DNA of 64,000 nucleotides, taken from Chimaeribacter coloradensis. Its GTDB lineage: Bacteria; Pseudomonadota; Gammaproteobacteria; Enterobacterales; Enterobacteriaceae. A program made the position numbers and the translations under genes. The DNA lies in contig NZ_PJZH01000003.1 of assembly GCF_002858715.1 (NCBI RefSeq), positions 124,001-188,000 on the forward strand, given 5' to 3'. Shown here piece by piece: positions 8,937 to 21,242 of the stretch (position 1 is its first letter; the number at the start of each line of letters is the position of its first letter). The notes under the pieces are model-generated. The model was not told the origin of the DNA. It saw nothing but the letters and a program-made list of their open reading frames with translations, and did not search any database.

Positions 8937-8962
8937 AGTGGCGGCTGGCGGCGGGGGAGATG
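8901..8962. repeat. Direct repeat, copy 2 (umuD/umuC junction)
   Basis: Partner of 6955-7016. This copy carries the functional 3' end of umuD and a dead umuC start. Homology to copy 1 ends abruptly on both sides: the left end is 12 codons into umuC, the right end about 14 codons before the umuD stop. Confidence 0.93.
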
Positions 8963-9363
8963 ATGTAGGTCACGACCCCGAAGATATGCAGATCCTGGCC
9001 GTCGCGGATGACGATCGGCGTATAGGCCGGGTTCATCGGCACCAGCGCCCAGAAGGGGCGGGTTTGCAGGCATTTGATGGTGAACTCACCGTCAATGGCG
9101 GCGATCACGATGTCGCCGTCAGCGGCGGTCAGGGCGCTGTCGACCATCACCAGATCGCCGTCACGCACGTTGGCGTCAATCATGGAATCACCCGCCACCC
9201 GCAGGAAGTAGGTGGCGGAGGGGTGGCGAATCAGCAGTTTGTTGAGGTCGATCCGCTCCTCAACAAAATCCGCCGCCGGCGAGGGAAAGCCCGCCGGGAT
9301 AACCACGTTAAAATGCGCTGAAAACGCCTCATCGGCCTGAAGAACGGCTTTGATGAACTGCAT
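8920..9363 (-). CDS. umuD: DNA polymerase V accessory protein UmuD
   Basis: The 147-residue S24/LexA-type self-cleaving protein has the cleavage site Ala24-Gly25 ([15 protein letters not shown]), nucleophile Ser60 (AGDSMID) and general base Lys97 (FTIKCLQ), all at the same numbers as in E. coli, where the site is Cys-Gly. RecA filament contact triggers cleavage to UmuD', which binds UmuC. The protein is complete, including the C-terminal tail encoded in the repeat. A LexA box lies 18 bp upstream of the start. Downstream is the toxin gene instead of umuC. Confidence 0.96.
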   Translation of the reverse strand: MQFIKAVLQADEAFSAHFNVVIPAGFPSPAADFVEERIDLNKLLIRHPSATYFLRVAGDSMIDANVRDGDLVMVDSALTAADGDIVIAAIDGEFTIKCLQTRPFWALVPMNPAYTPIVIRDGQDLHIFGVVTYIISPAASRHYVRPG

Positions 9364-9381
9364 AGGGAAAACCCTTTCTTA

Positions 9382-9401
9382 TACTGTTTATGTGTACAGT
9401 A
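9382..9401. promoter_or_regulatory. LexA box upstream of umuD
   Basis: TACTGTTTATGTGTACAGTA matches the LexA consensus CTG-N10-CAG with TA flanks. It controls umuD and could control the toxin and immunity genes by read-through, as no terminator is visible between umuD and the toxin gene. Confidence 0.9.
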
Positions 9402-9484
9402 TTTTGCATTTTCCCAGGCTGATCAAGGCTGCCTAAAGTGAAATCCGCTTATGCGGCTGATTACCGGAGGAATTTTCATCGCCA

Positions 9485-11185
9485 TCAATGCTGGATCCAC
9501 ACCACCTGCCACGGCGTCAGCGTCATTTTGCCGGTGAAGGGGGTGTCGGAAATCAGCTCGTGGCCCTGCTCATCCAGCGCCAGCCCGACCTTATGGTCGG
9601 TCACGTTGATCACGCAGCTGATGCGGTCTTCGTTTTTTGGGTCGTAACGCTCGAGGCCAAACAGCGATTTGCCGAGGTCCAGCACCCGCTGGCCGGAAGA
9701 GGGCGCAAAGGCCGGGTGGGCGCGGCGCAGGCTGATCAGGTGGCGCAGGCCGCTGTAGACTTTCGCCCGCAGGCTCTCCGGGTTCGCCAGCTCCGCTTCC
9801 ACTTTTTCCACATCCAGTTTTTGGCGGTTGATGCGGCGGTTAATCCCCGACTGGTGCATCCCGTCGACGTCGTTCTCGCTGCCGAGCAGGCTGTGGTAAT
9901 AGAGCGCCGGGACGCCGACAAACGAGAGCAGCAGCGACTGGGCCGCAATGAATTTTTTCGCCTTCAGCCCGTTGCTGTCCTGCTTTTCGGTCAGGGCGCT
10001 GAGGTAGTTGATGTTCAGCTCATAGGGCGAGAAGGTGCCGTCGCCGTTGTCTTTGTGCGACACGCGCCCCTCTTTGCGGATCACCTCCTGCGCCATGAAC
10101 TGCCGTTCGCTGTCATCCAGGAAGGTCTCGGTCGGCCGCAGGCCGATGCCGTCATGGCTGGCGAGGAAGTTGAAGAAGGTGGTCTCAGGGTAGCGCGCCT
10201 CGGCGCTCAGCCCGTGCGCCCATTTGGTGAGCACGGTGGTGTCCTGCCGCAGAAACGCGTGCAGCGTCAGCGGCGGCAGCGGGAACTGGTAGACCATGTG
10301 CGCTTCGTCGCCGTGGCCGAAATAGCTGATGTTCTCATGGTGCGGCACATTGGTTTCGGTGATCAGCCGGGTGCCGGGGATGACGTAATCCAGCACCGTG
10401 CGCCAGACCTTGATGATGTTATGCGCCTGCGGCAGGTGGATGCAGCGCGTGCCCGGTTCTTTCCAGATGTAGCCGATGGCGTCGAGGCGGATCGACTGCC
10501 CGCCGCTGGCGGCATATTGCAGCAGGATGTCGATGCTCTCCAGCAGCACCTGCGGGTTGTGGAAGTTGATATCGATCTGGTCGTCGCTGAAGGTCGTCCA
10601 GAGGTAGACCATCTCCCCGTTGGCCTTGGTCATCGGCGTCAGCAGGCGGGAGGAGCGGGGGCGCACCACGCGGCTGTAATCCAGCGCCGGGTTGGCGGCG
10701 ATCAGGTAACCGGCGTAGTTCGGGTCATCATGCATAAAACCGCGTACCCAGTCGCTGGAGCGCGAGACGTGGTTGATCACGCAGTCAAACATCAGGTTAA
10801 ACTTTTTCGACAGGGTTTTCAGGTCGCCCCAGCCGCCCAGGTGCTCATCAATCAGGCGGTAGTCGATCACGCTGAAGCCATCATCCGAGCTGTAGGGGTA
10901 CATCGGCAGGATGTGGATGTCGGTAATGATTTCGTCGAAGTGGTTGCGGGCAAACTGGTTGAGGGTCGCCAGCGGCTTCTCATCCGCGTGGTGGAGGCTG
11001 TCGCCATAGGTGATCAGGTAAACGGTGTTGCCGTCGACCCAATGCGGGTTGGGGTGCTTACCATATTGCCATTTGGCGACCAGCCGGAAGATTTGCCGCA
11101 GCACATCGCCGATGTGTTCACGCGGGTAGACGTAGCCAAGCAGCTTCTCTAACCGTTGCGCAAATTCCAGTTTGTTGGCGCTCAT
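9485..11185 (-). CDS. GH13 sucrose/glucosylglycerate phosphorylase-type enzyme
   Basis: The 566-residue alpha-amylase family protein is of the sucrose phosphorylase subgroup (GH13_18). The nucleophile motif is SIRLDAIGYIWKEPGT and the acid/base motif LITETNVPH, with the late FLASHDGIGLRP carrying the transition-state Asp. Such enzymes reversibly phosphorolyse a glucoside to glucose 1-phosphate. E. coli YcjM, of similar size, acts on glucosylglycerate; sucrose or sucrose 6-phosphate are alternatives. It stands alone, without a transporter, between umuD and argI. An AAGGAAGG ribosome site precedes the ATG. Confidence 0.85.
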   Translation of the reverse strand: MSANKLEFAQRLEKLLGYVYPREHIGDVLRQIFRLVAKWQYGKHPNPHWVDGNTVYLITYGDSLHHADEKPLATLNQFARNHFDEIITDIHILPMYPYSSDDGFSVIDYRLIDEHLGGWGDLKTLSKKFNLMFDCVINHVSRSSDWVRGFMHDDPNYAGYLIAANPALDYSRVVRPRSSRLLTPMTKANGEMVYLWTTFSDDQIDINFHNPQVLLESIDILLQYAASGGQSIRLDAIGYIWKEPGTRCIHLPQAHNIIKVWRTVLDYVIPGTRLITETNVPHHENISYFGHGDEAHMVYQFPLPPLTLHAFLRQDTTVLTKWAHGLSAEARYPETTFFNFLASHDGIGLRPTETFLDDSERQFMAQEVIRKEGRVSHKDNGDGTFSPYELNINYLSALTEKQDSNGLKAKKFIAAQSLLLSFVGVPALYYHSLLGSENDVDGMHQSGINRRINRQKLDVEKVEAELANPESLRAKVYSGLRHLISLRRAHPAFAPSSGQRVLDLGKSLFGLERYDPKNEDRISCVINVTDHKVGLALDEQGHELISDTPFTGKMTLTPWQVVWIQH

Positions 11186-11285
11186 AACCCTTCCTTTTTG
11201 TCGGCTGGTATCAGAAAAAGGGTAGTCGAAAATTAAGCGGAACGGCGGTAAAAGCAGCGGAAAAGTGCAAGCTGATGTGAAGGCG

Positions 11286-11309
11286 GGCGGCGCAGAAACC
11301 TGCGCCGCC
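11286..11309 (-). terminator. Hairpin after argI
   Basis: A perfect 10-bp stem GGCGGCGCAG/CTGCGCCGCC with an AAAC loop lies just past the argI stop on the minus strand. It lacks a T-run, so it may act as a weak terminator or as a 3'-end stabilising structure. Confidence 0.5.
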
Positions 11310-11316
11310 GGGGGGA

Positions 11317-12327
11317 TTACGCCTCAGGGGCGAGGGTGGCGACCATCACCGCTTTGATGGTGTGCAGGCGGTTCTCCGCCTGGTCAAACACCACGCTGTG
11401 CGCCGACTCAAACACCTCGTCGGTGACCTCCATGCCGCCGTGTAACCCGTACTGTTCGGCCATCTGTTTGCCGAGCACGGTCTGGTCATCATGGAACGCC
11501 GGCAGGCAGTGCAGGAACTTCACCTGTGGGTTGCCGGTTTGCTTCACCAGCGCCATGTTGACCTGGTAATCACGCAGCAGGGCGATGCGGTCCGGCCAGC
11601 TCTCTTTCGGCTCACCCATCGACACCCAGACGTCGGTGTAGAGGAAGTCCGCCTGCGCCACCCCGGCACCGCACTCCTCCGTCAGGGTGATGTCACCGCC
11701 GTTCTGCTGCGCCAGCGCCTTGCACTGTGCCACCAGCGCGGCATCCGGCCAGCAGGCGGTGGGGGCCACCAGCCGCAGGTCCAGCCCGACCAGCGCCGCC
11801 GCTTCCAGCAGCGAATTGCCCATGTTGTTGCGCGCGTCGCCGAGGTAAGCGAGCTTCACCCCCTGCAACGGCCGCCCCGGCAGGTGCTCTTTAATGGTGA
11901 GCAGATCCGCCAGAAGCTGGGTGGGGTGGAACTCGTCCGTCAGGCCGTTCCACACCGGCACCCCGGCCTGCTCTGCCAGCGTGGCGACGATCGCCTGGCC
12001 GTGGCCGCGGTACTGGATGCCGTCATACATGCGGCCCAGCACCCGGGCCGTGTCTTTGATCGATTCCTTGTGGCCGATCTGGCTGCCGCTGGGGCCAAGG
12101 TAGGTGACGCGCGCACCCTGGTCAAATGCGGCAACTTCGAAAGAGCATCGGGTGCGGGTCGAGTCTTTTTCGAAGATGAGCGCAATATTTTTGCCGGTGA
12201 GGCGCGGTGTTTCCGTGCCCTGTTTTTTCTCTGTTTTCAGGTCTGCGGCGAGATCGAGCAGGGCGGTGATCTCGGCGGGGGTGAAGTCCAGCAATCTGAG
12301 GAAATGACGTTTATAGAAGGCACTCAT
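11317..12327 (-). CDS. argI: Ornithine carbamoyltransferase
   Basis: The 336-residue protein converts ornithine and carbamoyl phosphate to citrulline in arginine synthesis. Motifs are the carbamoyl-phosphate loop [21 protein letters not shown], the ornithine-site DVWVSMGE, and HCLPAFHD with the catalytic Cys. It is very close to E. coli ArgI over the whole length. Two ARG boxes lie just upstream, so ArgR with arginine should repress it. It is divergent from rraB, as in E. coli. Confidence 0.97.
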   Translation of the reverse strand: MSAFYKRHFLRLLDFTPAEITALLDLAADLKTEKKQGTETPRLTGKNIALIFEKDSTRTRCSFEVAAFDQGARVTYLGPSGSQIGHKESIKDTARVLGRMYDGIQYRGHGQAIVATLAEQAGVPVWNGLTDEFHPTQLLADLLTIKEHLPGRPLQGVKLAYLGDARNNMGNSLLEAAALVGLDLRLVAPTACWPDAALVAQCKALAQQNGGDITLTEECGAGVAQADFLYTDVWVSMGEPKESWPDRIALLRDYQVNMALVKQTGNPQVKFLHCLPAFHDDQTVLGKQMAEQYGLHGGMEVTDEVFESAHSVVFDQAENRLHTIKAVMVATLAPEA

Positions 12328-12360
12328 CGCGCGGTTCTCCAGGCATTTTGGCAGGTTGAT

Positions 12361-12399
12361 GTTGAATTAAAATTCACATTATATGTATGAATATTCAAT
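12361..12399. promoter_or_regulatory. Tandem ARG boxes (ArgR operator) of argI
   Basis: Two 18-bp boxes separated by 3 bp, the spacing needed for the ArgR hexamer: 12361-12378 (GTTGAATTAAAATTCACA, a near-perfect match to the TGAAT-N4-ATTCA core) and 12382-12399 (TATGTATGAATATTCAAT, slightly weaker). They lie about 35 bp upstream of the argI start. Confidence 0.9.
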
Positions 12400-12498
12400 T
12401 GCAACCCCGTCTGACAAATCTTTCGTGTTTGTTGTGGAGGCGATGGCGGCGCTGTGGGAGAATGCGCACAGATACGCCCACTGACTGAGGACTTAGGC

Positions 12499-12924
12499 AT
12501 GGCAAACCGCGAATTGCTGGACGAACAGCGTGAAGAAACCCGTCTGATCATCGAAGAACTGCTGGACGATGGCAGCGATCCCGATGCGCTTTACACTATT
12601 GAACACCATTTCTCGGCAGAGAAGTTTGAGGTGCTGGAGCAGGCCGCCGTGGAAGCTTTCAAGCTGGGTTATGAAGTGACCGACGCTGAAGAGCTGGAAA
12701 TTGAAGACGGCACCAAGCTGATGTGCTGCGACGTGATCAGCGAAGTGGCGCTGAAGCCTGAAATCATCGACGCGCAGGTGGAGCAACTGGTGGCGCTGGC
12801 TGAGCGCTGCAACGTGAACTACGACGGCTGGGGCACCTACTTCGAAGACCCGGACGGCGAAGAGGGTGACGAGTATGACGAAGACGACATCATCGACGAA
12901 GATGATGACGGCAAACGTCACTGA
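12499..12924 (+). CDS. rraB: Ribonuclease E inhibitor RraB
   Basis: The 141-residue acidic protein begins [20 protein letters not shown] and ends in a long Asp/Glu run ([18 protein letters not shown]). RraB binds the C-terminal scaffold of RNase E and modulates degradosome composition and mRNA turnover. The ATG at 12499 matches E. coli RraB; a start 15 codons earlier is unsupported. It is divergent from argI and followed by a strong terminator. Confidence 0.95.
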   Translation: MANRELLDEQREETRLIIEELLDDGSDPDALYTIEHHFSAEKFEVLEQAAVEAFKLGYEVTDAEELEIEDGTKLMCCDVISEVALKPEIIDAQVEQLVALAERCNVNYDGWGTYFEDPDGEEGDEYDEDDIIDEDDDGKRH

Positions 12925-12940
12925 TCCTGAGCCGCAATAA

Positions 12941-12966
12941 AAAAGCCCCGTAAAGGGGCTTTTTTT
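12941..12966. terminator. Bidirectional terminator between rraB and bglA
   Basis: The stem AAAAGCCCC/GGGGCTTTT is flanked by A-run and T-run on the respective sides, so it can stop both the plus-strand rraB transcript and the minus-strand bglA transcript. Confidence 0.92.
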
Positions 12967-12985
12967 ATGGGGGCCGGTTGCGCCG

Positions 12986-14446
<1,461 letters not shown>

Positions 14447-14517
14447 TTAAAACCAGTCTGGCAAAGCGGGGAAATAAAGTCACGTTATAACACCGCGGCC
14501 GCCGCGTAATATGTCAC

Positions 14518-14544
14518 CCGGAAATAACAGCCTGTTTTTTCCGG
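14518..14544. promoter_or_regulatory. 27-bp dyad between RpiR gene and bglA, possible operator
   Basis: CCGGAAATAACAG and CTGTTTTTTCCGG form 13-bp arms with one mismatch around a single base. It lies in the spacer ahead of bglA, a natural place for the adjacent RpiR-type regulator to bind. It could instead be a hairpin ending the regulator transcript. Confidence 0.45.
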
Positions 14545-14569
14545 GCAGCCACGCGGGGCAGGGGAAATA

Positions 14570-15304
14570 TCAGGGCAGGGGGATCTGGCGGGCCAGTTTT
14601 TTACCCAGGGTTTCGAGGATATACAGCACCGGGATCTGCGTGGTGATATTGTGGTTCCCCGGCAGCAGCACATAGGGCATATGGTAAGGGATATTCAGAT
14701 CCGCCAGCCGCGCCAGTGAGGAGTTTTCCCCGTTGGTAATACTGATGATTTTGCAGTGATGCAGGTTAAACTGGCTGGCAATGCGCAGGATCTCCTGCGT
14801 CTCACCGGAAACAGACAGAATAATCGCCACCGCCTGCCGGTACATATCGCTGTTGACCGGATAATAGGGGTCATCAATATGGGTGCTGAATTTCCCGACA
14901 TTGGAAAAGAAACGCGCGCCATATTTTCCCAGCGTGCCGGAGGTGCCCGCACCGACAAAAATAATCCGTTCGTTGTCGGCAATAATGGCCGCCGCCGCAT
15001 TTAACCGCTGGTCAAATTCATCATTATCGATGCTGCGGAAATAGTGGACGATCTCACTGATGCCGAATTCCGGCACCGTGGCCTGTGCCTGTTGCAGGAA
15101 CAGCTTGTAACGTACGCGGAATTCCGAATACCCGGCATAGCCCATTTTTTTGCAGAACCGCAGGATAGTGGTGGTGGAGACGCCCACTTCCTCCGCCAGC
15201 TCGCGGATGGTCATGTAGATCACCTGCTGCCGGTGCTTGAGCACATAGTGGTAGACCAGCAGTTCCAGCTCGTTCAGGTGAGAGATTTCTTGATAACTAA
15301 ACAT
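14570..15304 (-). CDS. MurR/RpiR family transcriptional regulator
   Basis: The 244-residue protein has an N-terminal RpiR helix-turn-helix (TIRELAEEVGVSTTTILRFC, about residues 32-51) and a C-terminal SIS sugar-phosphate domain (IIFVGAGTSGTLGKYGARFF, then AIILSVSGETQEILRIA). SIS domains bind phosphosugars, and this gene lies immediately upstream of bglA in the same direction, so it probably controls bglA in response to a phospho-beta-glucoside or its product. A GTG one codon earlier is an alternative start. Confidence 0.85.
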   Translation of the reverse strand: MFSYQEISHLNELELLVYHYVLKHRQQVIYMTIRELAEEVGVSTTTILRFCKKMGYAGYSEFRVRYKLFLQQAQATVPEFGISEIVHYFRSIDNDEFDQRLNAAAAIIADNERIIFVGAGTSGTLGKYGARFFSNVGKFSTHIDDPYYPVNSDMYRQAVAIILSVSGETQEILRIASQFNLHHCKIISITNGENSSLARLADLNIPYHMPYVLLPGNHNITTQIPVLYILETLGKKLARQIPLP

Positions 15305-15354
15305 CACGCGGTTCCGGGGTGAAAGGAGAGGGCGTGCAGCGCGGTGCCCGCAGG

Positions 15355-15858
15355 TTACAGCGTTTTCAGCATGGTGACTTCGCAGTCCACATGGCCGGTG
15401 TTGCCGAGCGGCCCCTCGATATGGGCGAAGCCCAGGCGCTCATACAGCGCCACGGCCTGCGTCAGGCTGGCGGTGGTCTCCAGGTAGCAGCGGCCGAAGC
15501 CCTGTTCACGGGCAAACGCCATCGCCTGCAACGCCAGCTTTTTCGCCAGCCCCCGGCCGCGCAGCACCGGCAGGAAGTACATTTTTTGCAGTTCGCAGAG
15601 ATCCTCTTCGCCCCCGGCCAGCGGGGCGATGCCGCCGCCCCCGGCGATCGCGCCGTCCGCCTCAATCACCCAGTAGGCACTGCGCGGCTGGCTGTAGAGA
15701 TCGTAGAGATGATCCAGGTTCGGGTCAGAGACGGTGTAGCCCTTGTCCGCTGTCAGGCCGAACTCGGCAGAAACCCGGCGGATCACCTGCGCGATGGCGG
15801 CGTTGTCTGCGGCGGTCAGGGGGCGGATGACGACACGTGACGGCGTTGCAATGGTCAT
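15355..15858 (-). CDS. yjgM: GNAT family N-acetyltransferase YjgM
   Basis: The 167-residue protein matches E. coli YjgM in length and sequence ([40 protein letters not shown] with the acetyl-CoA P-loop RGRGLAKK, and [13 protein letters not shown] at the end). E. coli YjgM acetylates some amino acids. It follows rraB in E. coli; here bglA and its regulator lie between them. The next gene upstream on this strand is valS, separated by a terminator. Confidence 0.9.
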   Translation of the reverse strand: MTIATPSRVVIRPLTAADNAAIAQVIRRVSAEFGLTADKGYTVSDPNLDHLYDLYSQPRSAYWVIEADGAIAGGGGIAPLAGGEEDLCELQKMYFLPVLRGRGLAKKLALQAMAFAREQGFGRCYLETTASLTQAVALYERLGFAHIEGPLGNTGHVDCEVTMLKTL

Positions 15859-15976
15859 GATGGTGTACTCAGGCAGTTAAACAGGGCAAAAGTGTGTGCC
15901 GCCACGCACCTGCGGTGCCGGGATGGGCGGTCACATGATCCGGTTACTATTACGCACTCTGTCACAAATTCAAAAT

Positions 15977-16005
15977 AAAAAAGCCAGCCCGGAGGCTGGC
16001 TTTGT
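15977..16005 (-). terminator. valS terminator
   Basis: On the minus strand, AAGCCAGCC/GGCTGGCTT forms a stem followed by TTTTATTTTG just after the valS stop. It is a standard intrinsic terminator for the pepA-holC-valS direction. Confidence 0.88.
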
Positions 16006-16021
16006 CGCGGTGAGGCGGCGG

Positions 16022-18877
16022 TTACAGCGCGGCGATGGTCGCCTGCTGCTCCAGCAGTTTCACCTTGGCCTGGGCACAGGCGTCGAGGCGCTCACGCTCT
16101 TTCGCCACCACGGCTTCCGGCGCGCGCGCCACAAAGCCTTCGTTGGCAAGCTTGGCTTCAATGCGGCTGACTTCCGCATCCAGCTTCGCCACTTCCTTCG
16201 CCAGACGATCCAGCTCGGCGGCTTTGTCCACCAGGCCGGCCATCGGGATCAGCAGCTCAGCGCCTTCCACCAGCTTGGTCACCGACACCGGGCCTTTATC
16301 GCCGCCGGCCAGCAGCGTAATGCTGTCGAGGCGCGCCAGGGATTTGATGAAGCTCAGGTTTTCGGTCACGCGGCGTTGCGCATCGGCGTCGGCACCGCGC
16401 AGCAGCACCTCCAGCGGTTTGCCCGGGGCGATGTTCATCTCGGCGCGGATATTACGCACGGCGATGATCGCCTGCTTGATCCACTCCAGATCGGCCAGTG
16501 CCTGCGCGTCAACCTGCTCTGCGTCATAGGCCGGGAACGGCTGAAGCATGATGGTGTCGGCAGTGATGCCTTTCAGGGTTTTCACGCGCTGCCAGATGGT
16601 CTCCGTGATAAACGGAATGATCGGGTGCGCCAGGCGCAGCAGCGCTTCCAGCACCGTCACCAGCGTGTGGCGGGTGCCGCGCAGCTCTGCCTCGGAACCG
16701 CCGTTCATCACCGGCTTGGCCAGCTCCAGGTACCAGTCACAGAACTGGTTCCAGGTGAACTCATAGAGAATACCGGCAGCCAGGTCGAAGCGGTAGCTGT
16801 CCAGCGCCTCGCGGTAGGCTTTCACCGTCTGGTTGAACTCCGCCAGGATCCAGTGATCCGCCAGCGAAAGCTGCATCTCGCCGCCGTTCTGGCCGCAGTC
16901 CTGATCTTCGGTGTTCATCAGCACGAAGCGGCTGGCGTTCCACAGCTTGTTACAGAAGTTGCGGTAACCTTCCAGGCGCTTCATGTCCCAGTTGATGTCG
17001 CGGCCGGTGGAAGCCAGCGCCGCCAGCGTGAAGCGCAGGGCGTCGGTGCCGTGCGGCTCGATGCCGTTCGGGAACTGCTTCTCGGTGCGCTTGCGGATCT
17101 TCTCCGCCAGCTGCGGCTGCATCATGTTGCCGGTGCGCTTCTCCAGCAGATCCTCCAGCGAGATGCCGTCGATCATGTCCAGCGGGTCAATGACGTTGCC
17201 TTTGGACTTGGACATCTTCTGCCCTTCGTCGTCACGGATCAGGCCGGTCATGTAGACGGTGTGGAACGGCACCTGCGGCTTTCCGTTTTCATCTTTCACG
17301 AAGTGCATGGTCATCATGATCATGCGGGCAATCCAGAAGAAGATGATGTCGAAGCCGCTCACCACCACGCTGGAAGGGTGGAACGCTTTCAGGTCAGCGG
17401 TCTGATCCGGCCAGCCCAGGGTGGAGAAGGTCCACAGCCCGGAGGAGAACCAGGTGTCCAGCACATCTTCGTCCTGACGCAGCGCGACAGTGGCGTCGAG
17501 GCTGTTTTCGCGGCGCACTTCCTCTTCATCACGGCCGACGTAGACGTTGCCCGCCTCGTCATACCAGGCCGGGATGCGGTGGCCCCACCAGAGCTGGCGG
17601 GAGATGCACCAGTCCTGGATGTCACGCATCCAGCTGAAGTACATGTTTTCGTACTGCTTCGGCACGAACTGGATTTCGCCCTGTTCCACCGCTTCCACCG
17701 CCACTTTCGCCAGCGGGGCAGTGCGCACGTACCACTGGTCGGTAAGCATCGGTTCGATCACCACGCCGCCGCGGTCGCCATACGGCACCGTCAGGTCGTG
17801 CGGTTTGATCTCGTCCAGCAGGCCCTGTGCGTCAAAGGCTGCCACCACCGCTTTACGCGCGGCGAAGCGCTCCAGCCCCTGGAATTCCGCCGGGATGGCG
17901 TTGCTCCACTCGCTGCTCTCGCGGCCGTTGGTGTCGAACACCTCGGCCACAGCGCGGACGTCGCCGTCGAAGGTCAGGATGTTGATCATCGGCAGGCCGT
18001 GGCGTTTGCCGACTTCATAGTCGTTGAAGTCGTGCGCCGGGGTGATTTTCACGCAGCCGGTGCCTTTCTCCATGTCGGCGTGCTCGTCACCCACGATCGG
18101 GATGCGGCGGCCCACCAGCGGCAGGATGATCTCTTTGCCGATCAGGTCTTTGTAACGCGGGTCTTCCGGGTTCACCGCCACGCCGGTATCACCCAGCACC
18201 GTTTCCGGGCGGGTGGTGGCGACCACCAGGTAATCTTTGCCTTCGGCCGTTTTCGCGCCGTCCGCCAGCGGGTAGCGCAGGTGCCACATGGAGCCTTTGG
18301 ACTCGCGGTTCTCGACTTCCAGGTCGGAGATCGCGGTGCGCAGTTTCGGGTCCCAGTTCACCAGGCGTTTGCCGCGGTAGATCAGGTCTTCTTTGTAGAG
18401 GCGGACAAACACCTCTTTCACGGCCAGGGAGAGGTTCTCATCCATGGTGAAGCGCTCGCGCTCCCAGTCCACGGAGTCACCGAGGCGGCGCATCTGGCGG
18501 GTGATGGTGCCGCCGGACTCCGCCTTCCACTGCCAGATCTTGTCGATGAAGGCGTCACGGCCGTAGTCGTGGCGGGTTTTGCCCTCTTCCGCGGCGATTT
18601 TACGCTCAACCACCATCTGCGTGGCGATACCGGCATGGTCGGTACCCGCCTGCCACAGGGTGTTTTTCCCCTGCATACGCTGGTAGCGGATCATGGTGTC
18701 CATGATGGTTTGCTGGAAGGCGTGACCCATGTGCAAGCTGCCGGTGACGTTCGGCGGCGGGATCATGATGCAGTAGCTCTCCTGGCTCTCGTCGCCGTTC
18801 GGCTTGAAGTAGCCCTGCTGCTCCCAGTGCTCGTAGAGCGGCTGTTCGATGTCTTGCGGGTTATATGTTTTTTCCAT
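16022..18877 (-). CDS. valS: Valyl-tRNA synthetase
   Basis: The 951-residue class I synthetase has the HIGH-type motif SLHMGHAF (about residue 47), [11 protein letters not shown] (about residue 555), the inserted CP1 editing domain between them that clears Val-tRNA mischarged with threonine, and the C-terminal coiled coil typical of ValRS. Full length compared with E. coli (951). The start is 12 bp after holC, as in other enterobacteria. Confidence 0.98.
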   Translation of the reverse strand: MEKTYNPQDIEQPLYEHWEQQGYFKPNGDESQESYCIMIPPPNVTGSLHMGHAFQQTIMDTMIRYQRMQGKNTLWQAGTDHAGIATQMVVERKIAAEEGKTRHDYGRDAFIDKIWQWKAESGGTITRQMRRLGDSVDWERERFTMDENLSLAVKEVFVRLYKEDLIYRGKRLVNWDPKLRTAISDLEVENRESKGSMWHLRYPLADGAKTAEGKDYLVVATTRPETVLGDTGVAVNPEDPRYKDLIGKEIILPLVGRRIPIVGDEHADMEKGTGCVKITPAHDFNDYEVGKRHGLPMINILTFDGDVRAVAEVFDTNGRESSEWSNAIPAEFQGLERFAARKAVVAAFDAQGLLDEIKPHDLTVPYGDRGGVVIEPMLTDQWYVRTAPLAKVAVEAVEQGEIQFVPKQYENMYFSWMRDIQDWCISRQLWWGHRIPAWYDEAGNVYVGRDEEEVRRENSLDATVALRQDEDVLDTWFSSGLWTFSTLGWPDQTADLKAFHPSSVVVSGFDIIFFWIARMIMMTMHFVKDENGKPQVPFHTVYMTGLIRDDEGQKMSKSKGNVIDPLDMIDGISLEDLLEKRTGNMMQPQLAEKIRKRTEKQFPNGIEPHGTDALRFTLAALASTGRDINWDMKRLEGYRNFCNKLWNASRFVLMNTEDQDCGQNGGEMQLSLADHWILAEFNQTVKAYREALDSYRFDLAAGILYEFTWNQFCDWYLELAKPVMNGGSEAELRGTRHTLVTVLEALLRLAHPIIPFITETIWQRVKTLKGITADTIMLQPFPAYDAEQVDAQALADLEWIKQAIIAVRNIRAEMNIAPGKPLEVLLRGADADAQRRVTENLSFIKSLARLDSITLLAGGDKGPVSVTKLVEGAELLIPMAGLVDKAAELDRLAKEVAKLDAEVSRIEAKLANEGFVARAPEAVVAKERERLDACAQAKVKLLEQQATIAAL

Positions 18878-18889
18878 TTCGCTTCGGTA

Positions 18890-19339
18890 TCAGTAAGTTG
18901 GCGGCTGTGCCGTGGTCAAATGAAAGCCGACGCTGCGATAGGCTTTATAGCGGTCGCGCGCCAACTGTTTCAGGGAATCCGGGTAAGGGACGAAGTCTAT
19001 CACTTCATGGAAAGCGGTGGCAAAATCTGCGAACTGCGGCATCAGGCTGATCAGCAGGTCACGCGGGGCGTTGCCGCGTTTGCCCGGCCAGCAGATCTCC
19101 ACCGGCGCGCCGTACCGCGGCCCTTCGCCCGCCAGGTTATGCGGCACGAAGGCATCCGGTTCGCGCTGCCACAGCGCATCGTCCAGCCGCTGCGCCTGCT
19201 GCTGGTCCTCACAGGCGATCAGCACCCGCTTGCCGGCGCGCCAGCGGGCGGCCGCCAGGTCACAGGCCAGCGCCTCATGGGCGATCATCCCGGTCGCGTC
19301 GGTTTCACTCTCCAGAAGGTAGAACGTTGCGTTTTTCAT
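18890..19339 (-). CDS. holC: DNA polymerase III chi subunit
   Basis: The 149-residue protein starts MKNATFYLLESETD and contains CEDQQQAQRLDDALW, FVPHNLAGEG and DSLKQLARDRYKAYR, matching E. coli HolC. Chi links the clamp loader to single-strand-binding protein and pairs with psi (HolD, at 57335 in this window). I chose the ATG at 19339, which matches E. coli; a start four codons upstream is possible. It sits between pepA and valS in the same direction. Confidence 0.96.
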   Translation of the reverse strand: MKNATFYLLESETDATGMIAHEALACDLAAARWRAGKRVLIACEDQQQAQRLDDALWQREPDAFVPHNLAGEGPRYGAPVEICWPGKRGNAPRDLLISLMPQFADFATAFHEVIDFVPYPDSLKQLARDRYKAYRSVGFHLTTAQPPTY

Positions 19340-19416
19340 TGGTGATGCCATTGGTCAATCGATAGGGACGGGTGCCGGAACAGAAGGGCGGCGCGTTGCC
19401 GCCCCGGTACGGCTTG

Positions 19417-19440
19417 CCGCCGGGCAGGGTCGCCCGGCGG
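19417..19440 (-). terminator. Hairpin between pepA and holC
   Basis: Perfect 9-bp arms CCGCCGGGC/GCCCGGCGG just after the pepA stop. No T-run follows, so it may attenuate or protect rather than fully terminate. Confidence 0.4.
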
Positions 19441-19449
19441 AAGAGGCGG

Positions 19450-20976
<1,527 letters not shown>

Positions 20977-21090
20977 TTAAAGACAACGACGGGAGCTACG
21001 GCTAGAATGACGCACTCCGTAACAAACTCTCGTCATTGTGTTAACTGCGGATGTTAACCTGAACGGCGTAATTTATTCTGTTTTCGGCGG

Positions 21091-21110
21091 CTATAGGTAT
21101 GTTCCTATAG
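21091..21110. promoter_or_regulatory. 20-bp palindrome in the pepA/lptF spacer
   Basis: CTATAGGTATGTTCCTATAG has perfect 7-bp arms around a 6-bp centre. It lies in the divergent promoter region, so an operator is possible. I do not recognise the factor. Confidence 0.35.
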
Positions 21111-21162
21111 GGCACCCTAACACGAGATGTTTTAATGCTATTTTAGCTATGAAGGTGGCCAT

Positions 21163-21240
21163 ATGATGAGAATAAATGGCGCATTAGCGAAGAAACTAGC
21201 GATTTTCCTGCAAAAAGACAAGTTTTCACAGGCGTATTAA
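21163..21240 (+). CDS. Possible 25-codon leader ORF before lptF
   Basis: An ATG preceded by AAGGTGG opens the frame MMRINGALAKKLAIFLQKDK and five more residues, ending at a TAA 2 bp before the GTG start of lptF. The basic, amphipathic character and the tight spacing would allow translational coupling to lptF, which uses a weak GTG start. I do not know a homologue; it may be chance. Confidence 0.35.
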   Translation: MMRINGALAKKLAIFLQKDKFSQAY

Positions 21241-21242
21241 GC

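Noticed and set aside
9488-11152. 554-codon plus-strand frame opposite the GH13 gene
   Set aside because: The GH13 frame carries all catalytic motifs; the opposite frame has none and typical shadow composition.
15896-19345. 1149-codon plus-strand open frame opposite valS and holC
   Set aside because: Histidine/arginine/glutamine-rich composition and full overlap with conserved valS show it is an antisense shadow.
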